Below, one piece after another: positions 8,189-16,530 of a DNA stretch of 64,000 nt. How positions within the stretch are numbered: the first letter of the stretch is position 1; every line of letters begins with the position of its first letter. Both the position numbers and the translations under genes were made by a program. Under the pieces are notes generated by a model, which saw only the letters and a program-made list of their open reading frames with translations, had not been told where the DNA came from and searched no databases. The stretch lies in the NCBI GenBank assembly GCA_041749275.1, contig JBGTBQ010000295.1, positions 3,088 to 67,087 on the forward strand. Reading direction: 5' to 3'. The stretch comes from JBGTBQ01 sp041749275 (GTDB lineage: Bacteria; Acidobacteriota; Blastocatellia; Pyrinomonadales; Pyrinomonadaceae).

Positions 8189-9253
8189 TCAGGCTCGCTT
8201 CAGGTTCCGTGCGGCCTGCGTCTTGGGCGCTTGCTCGCTCGTCTCGCTATCGGGCGCGGCCTGCGCCATCTTCAGCCGCTCGGCGCGGGTCGTCATGCGG
8301 CGGTCGAGGTCGGCGACCTGTTCGGGGCTGAGGCGGTAGATGTTCGGCTGGTTGTGATAGACGCGCGCCCCCGTCACCACGTCGGCCTGTTTGAAACCGA
8401 GCCGCTCGGCCTTCGTCACGAGTTCCTGCACAGTTAGCTGCGGCTGGACGAGCGTGAGGGGCGCTTTCTCTTCGAGCGTCTCCGGGGCGGCGGGAATCTT
8501 CGCCGCCTCGCGGTCGAGGTCAACGCCGTCCGAGCGCTTCATGTGTTCGAGAAAGTCTTTGAACGCCACGTCGCCCGTCAACTCGAAGCCCACCTCGAAG
8601 GCCGGACTGTTCGACTTGACGACCTGAAAGACGCGCGTGATTTCGCCGTCACGCTCCTGCAAAGAGACTTCGACCATCACGTCCACGAAGTATTCCAGCC
8701 CGCTCGCCGTCATCGGCAGCACGCGGCCCACCTCGTTATCTTCCTTCGCCTCTTTACCCTTCGCCGGAATCTGGTCAACGATGACGACGGATTTCCCGCT
8801 CTCGATGCAGAGCCGGCGCAGGACGCCCTGCAAGATCATCTGGTCGGCGGCCAACTCTTCAGCCGTCGGCTGCGCCAGCGGGTCGTCCGTCCGCTCGCGC
8901 ACCGCCGCGATGGTCTCGCTGTGCTTGGCGCTGAAGTACGAGGCCCACGAATCCAGACCGAAGCAGCCATAATTCTGCTCGCGCCCTTCGCCGGAAAGCG
9001 CCCAGTCAATGAACTCCGGCAGTTCGTCCGGACGCTCGACTTCGAGGCCGTCGAACAGCGTCCCGACGCCCTTCAACAGACGCGACTTGCGCTCGACATC
9101 GAAGATGCAGAGGCGGCCCAAACCCGCGTCCGCCATGCTGCGGAGGAAGAAGCTTTTGCCCGCGCCCGCCCCGCCCCGCACGGCCATCACAAGACGCTGC
9201 TGGCGTGGCCGTCGGCTCAAGGGATTGATTTTCGGTTTCGTCGTGTTGCTCAT
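8189..9253 (-). CDS. phage-type P-loop ATPase (Sak4/AAA_24-like)
   Basis: The 354-residue protein has a Walker A GGAGAGKS at about residues 27-34. A Walker-B-like strand (KSVVIVDQIP) and the DVERKSRLL and GLDSWASY segments follow, typical of RecA-like phage ATPases of the AAA_24/Sak4 group that act with single-strand annealing or SSB proteins. Residues about 265-330 form an extra helical region (VQELVTKAERLGFKQADVV) that is not part of the ATPase core. It stands alone, with no phage structural, integrase or SSB genes around it, so it is either a domesticated phage gene or a host ATPase of the same fold. Confidence 0.6.
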   Translation of the reverse strand: MSNTTKPKINPLSRRPRQQRLVMAVRGGAGAGKSFFLRSMADAGLGRLCIFDVERKSRLLKGVGTLFDGLEVERPDELPEFIDWALSGEGREQNYGCFGLDSWASYFSAKHSETIAAVRERTDDPLAQPTAEELAADQMILQGVLRRLCIESGKSVVIVDQIPAKGKEAKEDNEVGRVLPMTASGLEYFVDVMVEVSLQERDGEITRVFQVVKSNSPAFEVGFELTGDVAFKDFLEHMKRSDGVDLDREAAKIPAAPETLEEKAPLTLVQPQLTVQELVTKAERLGFKQADVVTGARVYHNQPNIYRLSPEQVADLDRRMTTRAERLKMAQAAPDSETSEQAPKTQAARNLKRA

Positions 9254-9621
9254 GTCTCTGTTACCTCATTCAGCCGGTTCCCGGCGTCTCTGAAAATCAG
9301 GTTGACTGTTAATTTGTGGCCTAACTGCTTACATTAGCCTTCCGCCCTCAAAGGATTCTGAGCGCAAGCCTTGTGAACGGGGAGCACTATAGCACGGTTC
9401 GCGCGAGAATGGAACAATATTTCATGGATGAAACGAGATTTTTTTTAACGGGGGGAGAAATAAGGAGACAGACGGATGGGAGCAGGAGACGGGAAGCGAC
9501 AGGAAATCGCGGCAAGAAACCTAAAAAGATGTTGAGATTTGGGATTCGGAAATCGAGCGGCGAGCTTCCGGAGCGAAAGCTCTTAAACCTGCCCGCGGCT
9601 CCCGTCCATCCGCCTCCAGCC
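9254..9621. other. non-coding stretch upstream of the Sak4-like gene
   Basis: The region is AT-richer around 9300-9480. A small hairpin around 9559 (GAGCTT / AAGCTC) resembles the REP-like repeat at 391-438. Reading frames here are antisense or lack ribosome sites; I see no credible gene. Confidence 0.4.
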
Positions 9622-10005
9622 TCAGTTCAGGAGGTTGTTCAGCAGGTCTTTGAGAAAGTTGAAGTCAATCGGTTTCGTGACATAGGCGTTGCAGCCGGCG
9701 GCGAGCGCGCGTGCGCGGTGATCCGCGTCCGGGTAGGCGGTGACGGCGACGATCAGCACGCCGCCGAGGTCGGGGTTGGCGCGGATGCGCTCGGTGGCGG
9801 CGAAGCCGTCGAGCTTTGGGAGGTTCAGGTCCATCAGGATGATTTCCGGGCGCTCGCGCGCGGCGATCTCGACAGCCTGTTCACCGTCGGCGGCTTCGAG
9901 GATGTGATAACCTTGCTTTTCCAACGCCAGCCGCATGGCTAGGCTCGTGTCTTCGTAGTCTTCCACCACGAGGATGGTCGTGTTACCGGTTTGCGTCTCT
10001 TCCAT
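9622..10005 (-). CDS. single-domain response regulator
   Basis: The 127-residue CheY-like receiver has the acidic pocket VVEDYED (residues about 14-20), the phospho-acceptor Asp in IILMDLNLPKLDG (about 57), the Thr of AVTAYPD and the Lys of YVTKPID. No output domain is present, so it signals by protein contact. No histidine kinase is adjacent. The ATG at 10005 follows AGAGGG. Confidence 0.9.
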   Translation of the reverse strand: MEETQTGNTTILVVEDYEDTSLAMRLALEKQGYHILEAADGEQAVEIAARERPEIILMDLNLPKLDGFAATERIRANPDLGGVLIVAVTAYPDADHRARALAAGCNAYVTKPIDFNFLKDLLNNLLN

Positions 10006-10160
10006 GTTCCCTCTGACTCCTCAACTTGGGTGCGTGGCAACATAATCGCTTTGTAACGAGTTTGCAACGATGGAAGAGCAGCGCAACGGTTATGATGCCC
10101 GGTGTGCCGGCGACGGCGCGAACCGTACTCTCACCTTTTTCACTTTGATAATCAGCCACG

Positions 10161-10421
10161 ATGAAGGACGAAGAATTGATGAACGAGCAGGCGTTCCGCG
10201 AGCGCGAGTGTATTCACCGCGCCGCGGGGGTCGAAGGCGAATACTACAGAGGCGACGCCTACATCAAACACCTGATGCGGTTGCGGAGCAAAGAGGCGCA
10301 CAGCTTCGCCGGCAAAGTCACATCCTTTTTCTGGGCCGACGCGCCACAGATCATCGTGTGGCTGTGCGGTGATTGTGCCTCCGAACTTGGCCTGCGCGAG
10401 CGCGAAGCGAGTCTGGTCTGA
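10161..10421 (+). CDS. small hypothetical protein with CxxC
   Basis: This 86-residue ORF has no recognisable family. It holds a CxxC pair in WLCGDCASELGL near its C-terminus and a lone Cys in ECIHR. A later start at 10179 (MNEQAF) is possible. Codon use matches neighbouring genes. It ends exactly where a heptamer inverted repeat begins. Function is unknown. Confidence 0.45.
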   Translation: MKDEELMNEQAFRERECIHRAAGVEGEYYRGDAYIKHLMRLRSKEAHSFAGKVTSFFWADAPQIIVWLCGDCASELGLREREASLV

Positions 10422-10480
10422 TTGCGGTTAGCGGTTTGCGGATTGAAAAGTACCATCTTCTAATCCGCATTCCGCACTCA
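10421..10480. repeat. heptamer inverted repeat (GCGGTTA word)
   Basis: The left arm carries GCGGTTA, GCGGTTT and GCGGATT in 7-nt register. The right arm, read on the minus strand, carries GTGCGGA and ATGCGGA. It lies between the stops of two convergent genes. Confidence 0.65.
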
Positions 10481-10487
10481 AAGAGGA

Positions 10488-10780
10488 TTAGCCCGTGAGG
10501 TGTTTGCCGCAGCGGTTGCAGTGGCGGGCCGAAGTGTCGCGCCGCAGGAGTCGCCGCAGGAGTCGCAGGTCGAGCGGGTGACACGCAGTTCCGCGCCGCA
10601 GGTCGAACAGAAGGCCGAGCCGGAGGTGGCGACCGCGCCGCACGTCCCGCAACGACCCGGCAGCGGCGGCACGTAGCCGCCGGCCTTGCGCGCGACGTGC
10701 GCCTCGATCATCTGACAAACGACAGACACGCTCTCACTCACAATCGCGCCTTCCGCCCGACGCCTTGAATCGGGTTGCAA
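10488..10780 (-). pseudogene. double zinc-ribbon protein, apparent 1-nt frameshift
   Basis: One minus-strand frame gives CGTCGAVATSGSAFCSTCG then CDSCGDSCGATL, and would run on to a meaningless tail at 10478. The frame that takes over near 10535-10541 gives SARHCNRCGKHLTG and a stop at 10488-10490. Joined, they form two CxxC...CxxC ribbons, the expected double zinc-ribbon layout. One missing base would explain it, next to a tandem GCCGCAGGAGTC duplication. Start could be 10780 or 10714. Either the gene is broken or the read has an indel. Confidence 0.6.
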
Positions 10781-10786
10781 GTCGCT

Positions 10787-11356
10787 CTAATTCTCCTTCG
10801 CGCCTTTCTTGCCTGACTTTGCTTTTTCCGGTTGATCCTCAACGTTGTGGCGTTTTGCAGCTTCGATAATCTCGGCAGTCTTCTCGATTACTTCTTCTAG
10901 TGCTTCGCGCTCACCGAGTTCTGTGGCCGAGTCGCGGAGAGGCGTGAGTTGCGGGAGTAACTTCGTCGCGGCGCCCGCGAGTTTGGAGAGCGACTTGGCG
11001 AGCAAAGAGCTTTTGGGGTCGCGGGTGTGTGTGTCGTCAATGTTGAGGACGGCTTCGTCGAGAATCTTGAACATGTCATCGAGAAGCTGACGACGCGTCC
11101 CCTTCACCTCGCCCCACTGCTCCCTGTCCTTTTCAAGTTGCCGCGAGGTCGGCTCGGCGAGCGCCAGCAGCCGTCGCTCGGCGGCTTTGATGAAGACGGC
11201 TGTCCGCAGGTCGAGTTGTTGTGCATCGCGCACCAGCTCGATCTCTTCGGGCGTCAGGTGCTCTCGTTGCCGCGCGGCGGACAGCGGAGCGAAGAGTGAA
11301 GCGATGAGTAAGGCGACGAGCAGGAAAAAGGAGAGCGGTCGTGATGCATTCGTCAT
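10787..11356 (-). CDS. exported helical protein (operon with TPR gene)
   Basis: This 189-residue protein begins with a Sec signal peptide (SFFLLVALLIASLFAPLSAA, cleaved near residue 28). The rest is helical and charged: a segment LRTAVFIKAAERRLLALAE, a middle helix around a DDMFKILDEAV motif, and a Lys-rich tail. Its layout parallels the protein encoded just upstream (11418-12071), so the two may be diverged paralogues. It is third in a minus-strand operon headed by a TPR protein. No enzyme motif is visible; a periplasmic scaffold role is inference. Confidence 0.6.
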   Translation of the reverse strand: MTNASRPLSFFLLVALLIASLFAPLSAARQREHLTPEEIELVRDAQQLDLRTAVFIKAAERRLLALAEPTSRQLEKDREQWGEVKGTRRQLLDDMFKILDEAVLNIDDTHTRDPKSSLLAKSLSKLAGAATKLLPQLTPLRDSATELGEREALEEVIEKTAEIIEAAKRHNVEDQPEKAKSGKKGAKEN

Positions 11357-11417
11357 GTCTGTCTGAATCGAGTGGTCGTCTCAAAAAGATGCTCGCCCGG
11401 TGGTCGAGCCGTCGGCT

Positions 11418-12071
11418 TCAGGGCTTCTTCTCCGGCACGTTCGGGGCGCTCTTCGCGCGTTGGTCGTCGGGCGATTTCTTCTCCGAGTCGGAATGATCGC
11501 GCAAGACCGTGTCGCCGTAAAACGATTCGAGGGCGTCCGTGCGCGACTGGCGCACGAAATCGAGCGCCGCTTTGATGTGGACGGCGCTCTGCGCGGGTGT
11601 CATCCGCCGCATCTTCTCGATGCGCGGGGTGTTCTCGCGCAGGGCTAGATCAATGCGCTTGAAGTTGTCGCGTGCCTTGTTATCCTTTCGGCCTGACCGC
11701 TGGATGAATTGAACGGCGTCGGAAATCAGCGCCTGATAGATGCCCAACTCGACGCCCGCCGCGTCGTAGCGCTCGGCCTGTGTATGCGCCTCGGCGCTCA
11801 ACAGGCGCACGCCGGCCAGTTCGAGGCTGAATTTTGTACGCTCCTTGATATCCTTTACCTGAGAGAGTCGGGCGCGTGCATCGCTGGGGATGAACTTCAT
11901 CGGCGGCGGCGCGGGGTCGTGCTCGCCGGCGCGCGCGACCGGCCCCTGCGGCCCTTGTGCGCTCGCCTCGACGGCACAGAAGGCGGCGCAGGTAATTACG
12001 ACCAAAGCCTTCGCTACGGCCAACGTCAGGCGTGTTCTGTTCCGCGGCACGATGTCTTGCTGGAGTCTCAT
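11418..12071 (-). CDS. exported helical protein, coupled to TPR gene
   Basis: This 217-residue protein has a signal peptide ending near VEASAQ (about residue 39) and helical segments (RTKFSLELAGVRLLSAEAH and YQALISDAVQFIQRS). Its ATG shares one base with the TAA of the TPR gene upstream (TAATG), so translation is probably coupled. A second exported helical protein follows 61 nt later. Family unknown to me. Confidence 0.65.
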   Translation of the reverse strand: MRLQQDIVPRNRTRLTLAVAKALVVITCAAFCAVEASAQGPQGPVARAGEHDPAPPPMKFIPSDARARLSQVKDIKERTKFSLELAGVRLLSAEAHTQAERYDAAGVELGIYQALISDAVQFIQRSGRKDNKARDNFKRIDLALRENTPRIEKMRRMTPAQSAVHIKAALDFVRQSRTDALESFYGDTVLRDHSDSEKKSPDDQRAKSAPNVPEKKP

Positions 12072-13537
12072 TAGCGATTCTTTCTCCCGGTCTTCGCACC
12101 CTCGCCGCGCTTGATCTGTCGGCGCAGGGAGGGCAGGCGCAGCTTGACCTTGTCAATCTCCAGTTGGTTGGTCTGCGCGTCAGCGCGCGCAAGGAACGTC
12201 TCGTAGGCGCCGAGCGCTTCCGGATATTCGCCGAGGTGGTCGTGCGAGCTGCCGATCAGGAAGTAGACGACGGCGAGTTCGGGGCGCGCGCGGCTAACCC
12301 ATTTGTATTCCTCCGCGGCGCGCTTGTAAAGCTTCAACGCATAGAGCGCGGCGGCGAAGTTGGCGTGGGCCGTGTAATGTTCGGGCGCGAATTGCAGCAC
12401 GCGCTCAAGAATGGCGGCGGCTTCGGCGATTTGCTTGAGCTGAATAAGCGACGCCGCGTATCCAGTGGCGTAGTCCGGATTGCGCGGCTCGACCTCGGAG
12501 GCGCGCCGGTAATAATCGCGCGCGCGTGGCGGGTCGCTTGTCCGAGAGAGCGAGCCGAGGCAGGCGAGCGCGGCGGCGTTGCGCGGCTCGCCTTCGACGA
12601 TTTTCTCCAACGCGGCGCGCGACTCCGGCGTGTCTTCACACCGGGCGTCGAGGGCGAGCCGCACCTTTGCCGCCTCATCCGCGACCTTCGCCTCAGCCGG
12701 GAGCGAGTCGAGGACGCGGCGCGCATCCGAAGCGCGCCCCATGCGCCCGTAGAGACTCGCCAGCAAGGGGCTGAGTTTCACATCCTCGGTGGCGGCCACT
12801 TCCGCCGCCCGCATGTCCGCGAGGGCTTGCTCCGGCTGGCCCGATTCTAAAAATATCTCGGCGCGACGCAGCCGTGCTTCGGCGTGGCCCGGCTCGATTT
12901 CGAGTGCGCGTGAGAAACTCTTGAGCGCGGCGGCGTCGTCCTTCGCCGCACGCTCGATTGAACCGCGCGCGACCCACATGTTGGCGTTGCGTTCATCGAG
13001 CGCCGTCACGCGCTGCCAGAGCGCGACGGCCTCGCGCGTGTCGCCGGCGCGGGCGCGCAAGTCCGCGAGCGTGATGACGACCGCCAATTTTTTCACGCCG
13101 AGTTCGTTCTTCGCGTCGAGTTCGAGGGCGCGGCGCAGCGCCGTTTCAGCGTCGCGCACGCGCCCCTCGACGCGCGCCAACAAAAGCCCGAGCGCCGCGT
13201 GCGGGAGCGGCCACTTCGGCTGTAGCTCCGAAGCGCGGCGGTACGATTTCTCCGCCTCGGACAGGCGGTTCAGCGCGGCGAGCGCGCCGGCCTTCTGGTA
13301 CTCGACTTCCGGAAATTCGGGACGCAGTTTGAGCGCCTCTTCATAAAATTCAAGCGCCTGCTCGTACTCCTGTTTGGCGTGCGCTTTCTGTCCCTTGTCG
13401 AAAAGCTTGATGGGATCGGCGGCCTCGTCGCTGAGTTCGTCCAACTCGTCCTGCGCGATGGACGACGAGGCGCACGTCAAGAGGAGGAGCGACAACACGA
13501 GGGCCTTCAAGGTCTGTTGAATGAATTGGGGCGGCAT
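12071..13537 (-). CDS. exported tetratricopeptide-repeat protein
   Basis: The 488-residue protein has a signal peptide (ALVLSLLLLTCASSSIAQ) and then about eleven TPR units from residue 45 to the end, with the usual W/L/G/Y..A..Y...A.L..P spacing (EYEQALEFYEEALKLRPEFP). I prefer the ATG at 13537 over the one at 13567 because it places the signal peptide at the true N-terminus. It is first of a three-gene operon. TPR proteins of this kind act as periplasmic or surface scaffolds; the partners here are probably the two helical proteins downstream. Confidence 0.8.
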   Translation of the reverse strand: MPPQFIQQTLKALVLSLLLLTCASSSIAQDELDELSDEAADPIKLFDKGQKAHAKQEYEQALEFYEEALKLRPEFPEVEYQKAGALAALNRLSEAEKSYRRASELQPKWPLPHAALGLLLARVEGRVRDAETALRRALELDAKNELGVKKLAVVITLADLRARAGDTREAVALWQRVTALDERNANMWVARGSIERAAKDDAAALKSFSRALEIEPGHAEARLRRAEIFLESGQPEQALADMRAAEVAATEDVKLSPLLASLYGRMGRASDARRVLDSLPAEAKVADEAAKVRLALDARCEDTPESRAALEKIVEGEPRNAAALACLGSLSRTSDPPRARDYYRRASEVEPRNPDYATGYAASLIQLKQIAEAAAILERVLQFAPEHYTAHANFAAALYALKLYKRAAEEYKWVSRARPELAVVYFLIGSSHDHLGEYPEALGAYETFLARADAQTNQLEIDKVKLRLPSLRRQIKRGEGAKTGRKNR

Positions 13538-13836
13538 CGAAGTCCGGGTGCAGTCCTGAGCGACCACGTGGAAACGAAATAAATTTTCTTGTTAAGGAGA
13601 CGCTCGACCGCTTTGGCAGGAATATATCACGCGTCCTTCATGCGAGTCTACGCGGATGCACTCCCCACTTGTTGATGCGACATCGGCACGTGCGGGTTGC
13701 GCGGCGGAGAAGGCATGAGATAACATTCGCTGACAGGAGATTCACTCGTAATTCAATTTCAATCAATCTGTTTCATGGTTGCCCGCGGGGCGCGAGGTGT
13801 GGCCTCAAGCCCGCAAGGCAGCGAGCGTGAGAATCA
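13538..13836. other. divergent intergenic region
   Basis: This holds the divergent 5' regions of the TPR operon (minus) and larE (plus). It is AT-rich at 13570-13590 and 13735-13780 and so a likely promoter zone. I see no clear motif or repeat. Confidence 0.35.
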
Positions 13837-14751
13837 TTGGAAGGATTGACGGTCGAAGCAACCTCTTGCGTTGAAGCGCGCGAAGTCCCCGGCGAAGCCG
13901 TGGAGCGAGAGCGTGCGTTGCGCGCGTTGCTGCGTGAGATGGGGTCGGTCCTTGTCGCCTTCTCAGGGGGCGTGGACAGCGCCTATTTGGCGCACGTCGC
14001 CACTGAGGAGTTGGGGGCGCGCGCGCTCTGTGTGACGGGCGAATCGGCGAGCCTCGCCTCAAACCAGCGCGCGGAACTCTTCGCCCTCGTCGAGCGCTTC
14101 GGCTTTCGGCATGAGACGATCAACACCGAAGAGACGGAAGACCCACGCTACCTGCGTAACGCTTCCGACCGTTGTTACTTCTGCAAGAACGAACTCTACT
14201 CGAAGCTCGCACCGCTGGCCGCCGCGCGCGGTTTTTCTTTCGTCGTTGACGGCTCGACGACGGACGACCTCGGCGATTACCGACCGGGACGCGAAGCCGC
14301 GAAAGAGCGCGGCGTCCGCAGCCCGCTCGTCGAAGTCCGGATGAGCAAAGATGACGTGCGCGAGATGAGCCGGGTGGCAGGGCTTCCGACGTGGGACAAA
14401 CCGGCCAGCCCGTGTCTCTCGTCGCGCATCGCCTACGGCACGCCCGTCACCATCGGGCGCCTGCACACGGTTGACCGTGGCGAAGAGATCATGCGCGAAC
14501 TTGGCTTCCGCGAATTCCGCGTGCGCCACCACGACGAGTTGGCGCGGATCGAGATAGCCCCGGCGGAACTCGACCGCGCGCTCCGGCGCGAGACGGTGGA
14601 CGAACTCGCACGGCGCTTCCGCGCGCTCGGCTTTCGCTATGTCACGCTCGACCTGCACGGCTACCGCACGGGCGCGATGAACGAGGTCTTAAATAGCACT
14701 CAACTCTCAGCGGTCCGCACTCAGCCCGATGAAAAAATAGCCGGAAGCTGA
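13837..14751 (+). CDS. larE: LarE-type ATP-dependent sulfur transferase
   Basis: LarE adenylates and thiolates the nicotinate carboxylates of the lactate-racemase cofactor precursor. The PP-loop SGGVDSAYLAHVA (about residues 45-57), the CYFCKNELYS segment, the TDDLGDYRPGR segment and the C-terminal ASPCLSSRIAYG are visible; the last Cys probably corresponds to the sacrificial Cys of LarE. The start is uncertain: TTG at 13837 is used here, and no good ATG precedes the PP-loop. No larA, larB or larC lies nearby, so the role may differ. Its last residues are encoded by a terminator-like inverted repeat. Confidence 0.85.
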   Translation: MEGLTVEATSCVEAREVPGEAVERERALRALLREMGSVLVAFSGGVDSAYLAHVATEELGARALCVTGESASLASNQRAELFALVERFGFRHETINTEETEDPRYLRNASDRCYFCKNELYSKLAPLAAARGFSFVVDGSTTDDLGDYRPGREAAKERGVRSPLVEVRMSKDDVREMSRVAGLPTWDKPASPCLSSRIAYGTPVTIGRLHTVDRGEEIMRELGFREFRVRHHDELARIEIAPAELDRALRRETVDELARRFRALGFRYVTLDLHGYRTGAMNEVLNSTQLSAVRTQPDEKIAGS

Positions 14752-14776
14752 GTGCTGACCGCTGAGAGCCTTTTTT
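14704..14776 (+). terminator. 22-bp heptamer-type hairpin plus T6
   Basis: CTCTCAGCGGTCCGCACTCA on the left pairs with an inverted copy at 14747-14768 (one mismatch in 22), followed by TTTTTT at 14771-14776. The arms step in 7-mers (CTGAGTG, CTGACCG, CTGAGAG). The larE stop lies at the start of the right arm, and the gdhA ribosome site directly follows the T-run. Confidence 0.75.
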
Positions 14777-14786
14777 GGAGATGACA

Positions 14787-16067
14787 ATGGCTAACCCGAT
14801 GGTAGACGACACGAGGCGCGTGCGGGAGGAAAATCCCTTCGAGTCCATGATGGAGCGCTTCGACCGCGCGGCGAAGCTGCTTGATCTCAATCCAGACCTG
14901 TACGCCGTGATGCGCGTGCCGAACAGGGAATTGAAAGTCTATATTCCCGTCCGGATGGACTCGGGGCGAATCGAGGTCTTCGAGGGTTATCGCGTGCAAC
15001 ACAACTTCGCGCGCGGGCCGGCGAAGGGCGGCATCCGCTACGCGCCCGACGTGACGATTGATGAGGTGCGAGCGCTGGCGGCATGGATGACTTGGAAGTG
15101 CGCGGTGGTGAACGTCCCCTTCGGCGGCGGGAAGGGCGGCGTGATCTGCGACCCTATTCTGATGTCGCTGGGCGAGCTTGAGCGCATGACGCGGCGCTAC
15201 GCCGCCGAACTCATAGACTTCATCGGCCCGGAGAAGGACGTGCCCGCTCCCGACATGAACACCAACGAGCAGACGATGGCATGGATCATGGACACCTACT
15301 CGATGCACGCGCGCCATACGGTCAACGCCGTCGTCACGGGCAAGCCCGTTGACCTCGGCGGCTCGCGTGGGCGGCGCGAGGCGACCGGGCGCGGCCTGCT
15401 CTTCGTCGTCAACGAGGCGATCAAGCGATTAAAGATGACGCCGCCGGAAACGCGCGTCGTCGTTCAGGGGTCGGGCAATGTCGGCGGCATCGGCGCGCGA
15501 CTCTTGCACGAGGCGGGCTACAAAGTCGTCGCCATATCGGACATCTTCGGCGGGATTTATAACAAGGACGGGATAGACACCCCCGCCGCGCTGACGCACC
15601 TGCAAAAAACACGCTCTTTCGACGAGTTCCCCGGCGTCGAGCGCGTCACAAACACGGAACTGCTCGAACTCGAATGTGACGTGCTCGCCCCCTGCGCGAC
15701 CGAAAACCAGATTACTTCGGACAACGCGGACCAAATCAGGTGCCGCATTTTGGCCGAGGGAGCGAATGGGCCAACGACCGCCGCCGCCGACCAAATCCTG
15801 CATAACAAAGGCATTTTCGTTATTCCGGATATCCTCGCCAACGCGGGGGGCGTCACCGTCTCATACTTCGAATGGGTCCAGAACCGGATGGGTTATTACT
15901 GGCGCGAGGACGTGGTTAACGAGCGCCTGCAAGATATAATGGTCGCCAGTTTCAACGATGTGGCGAAGTATGCCGAGACGCATTCGGTGGACACACGGAC
16001 GGCTGCCTACATGCTGGCAATTGACCGGGTGGCATATGACACACGGATGCGGGGCATCTATGCGTGA
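14787..16067 (+). CDS. gdhA: glutamate dehydrogenase
   Basis: The enzyme interconverts glutamate and 2-oxoglutarate plus ammonium. Visible motifs are ARGPAKGGIRY and PFGGGKGG (active-site lysines), PAPDMNTNEQTMAWIMDTYS, and the Rossmann GSGNVGG at about residue 228. The ATG at 14787 is chosen because GGAG sits 6 nt upstream, giving 426 aa, normal for hexameric GDH. Coenzyme preference cannot be settled by eye. The gene sits immediately after the larE terminator and appears monocistronic. Confidence 0.95.
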   Translation: MANPMVDDTRRVREENPFESMMERFDRAAKLLDLNPDLYAVMRVPNRELKVYIPVRMDSGRIEVFEGYRVQHNFARGPAKGGIRYAPDVTIDEVRALAAWMTWKCAVVNVPFGGGKGGVICDPILMSLGELERMTRRYAAELIDFIGPEKDVPAPDMNTNEQTMAWIMDTYSMHARHTVNAVVTGKPVDLGGSRGRREATGRGLLFVVNEAIKRLKMTPPETRVVVQGSGNVGGIGARLLHEAGYKVVAISDIFGGIYNKDGIDTPAALTHLQKTRSFDEFPGVERVTNTELLELECDVLAPCATENQITSDNADQIRCRILAEGANGPTTAAADQILHNKGIFVIPDILANAGGVTVSYFEWVQNRMGYYWREDVVNERLQDIMVASFNDVAKYAETHSVDTRTAAYMLAIDRVAYDTRMRGIYA

Positions 16068-16220
16068 CAAAAAAGTGTAATGATTTTTCACGGTAAGTGG
16101 TGAAAATGTCTTGATTTCCGTGCTGATGTAGAGTATGGTCTGGCGGCAAATGATGCACCAGAGGCGGAGTGCGTGTAGGGTCAATGGCAATGCACCTCGC
16201 AACGCTTCGGGTAGATGAGA

Positions 16221-16249
16221 TTGACATGGCGCATCTGTTTTCGTATAAG
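16221..16249 (+). promoter_or_regulatory. sigma70-type promoter with long leader
   Basis: TTGACA (16221-16226), a 17-nt spacer and TATAAG (16244-16249) give a near-consensus promoter. It would start a transcript with about 275 nt of leader ahead of the OmpA-like gene at 16531, or a short independent RNA. The remaining 16068-16530 region has no credible ORF; a possible short hairpin occurs around 16455-16480 (CCTTCGCACG / CGAGCGAAGG). Confidence 0.5.
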
Positions 16250-16530
16250 CAGAAGCGCAAAAGTTAAGCAGTTAGGATTTTCAGTTGAGAGGCGCCGGAG
16301 AGGCAGTGCAAGAGCGCCCGCGGAATGCCGGACAGGCGTCCCAGCTCCTCTCGCTGCACCGCTCCAAATCTACAAGACATAACGGTCGAGGGCGGTAGCA
16401 GTTTTACTTTGACTTCAGGGTTTGTACGCTTGTAGTTTGGAGCGCCCACGTCCTTCGCACGTATTTTCGAGCGAAGGGCTAGGTTGCCCCCTTCCGCAAC
16501 TTTATAAACTCATTTCGCAGGAGGAATGCG

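Noticed and set aside
9373..9942. Plus-strand frame overlapping the response regulator
   Set aside because: It is antisense to a receiver domain with all catalytic residues; its first part is low-complexity and non-coding in appearance.
16264..16449. Minus-strand frame of 61 codons in the 16 kb gap
   Set aside because: It has no ribosome site, atypical composition, and lies in the leader downstream of a plus-strand promoter.
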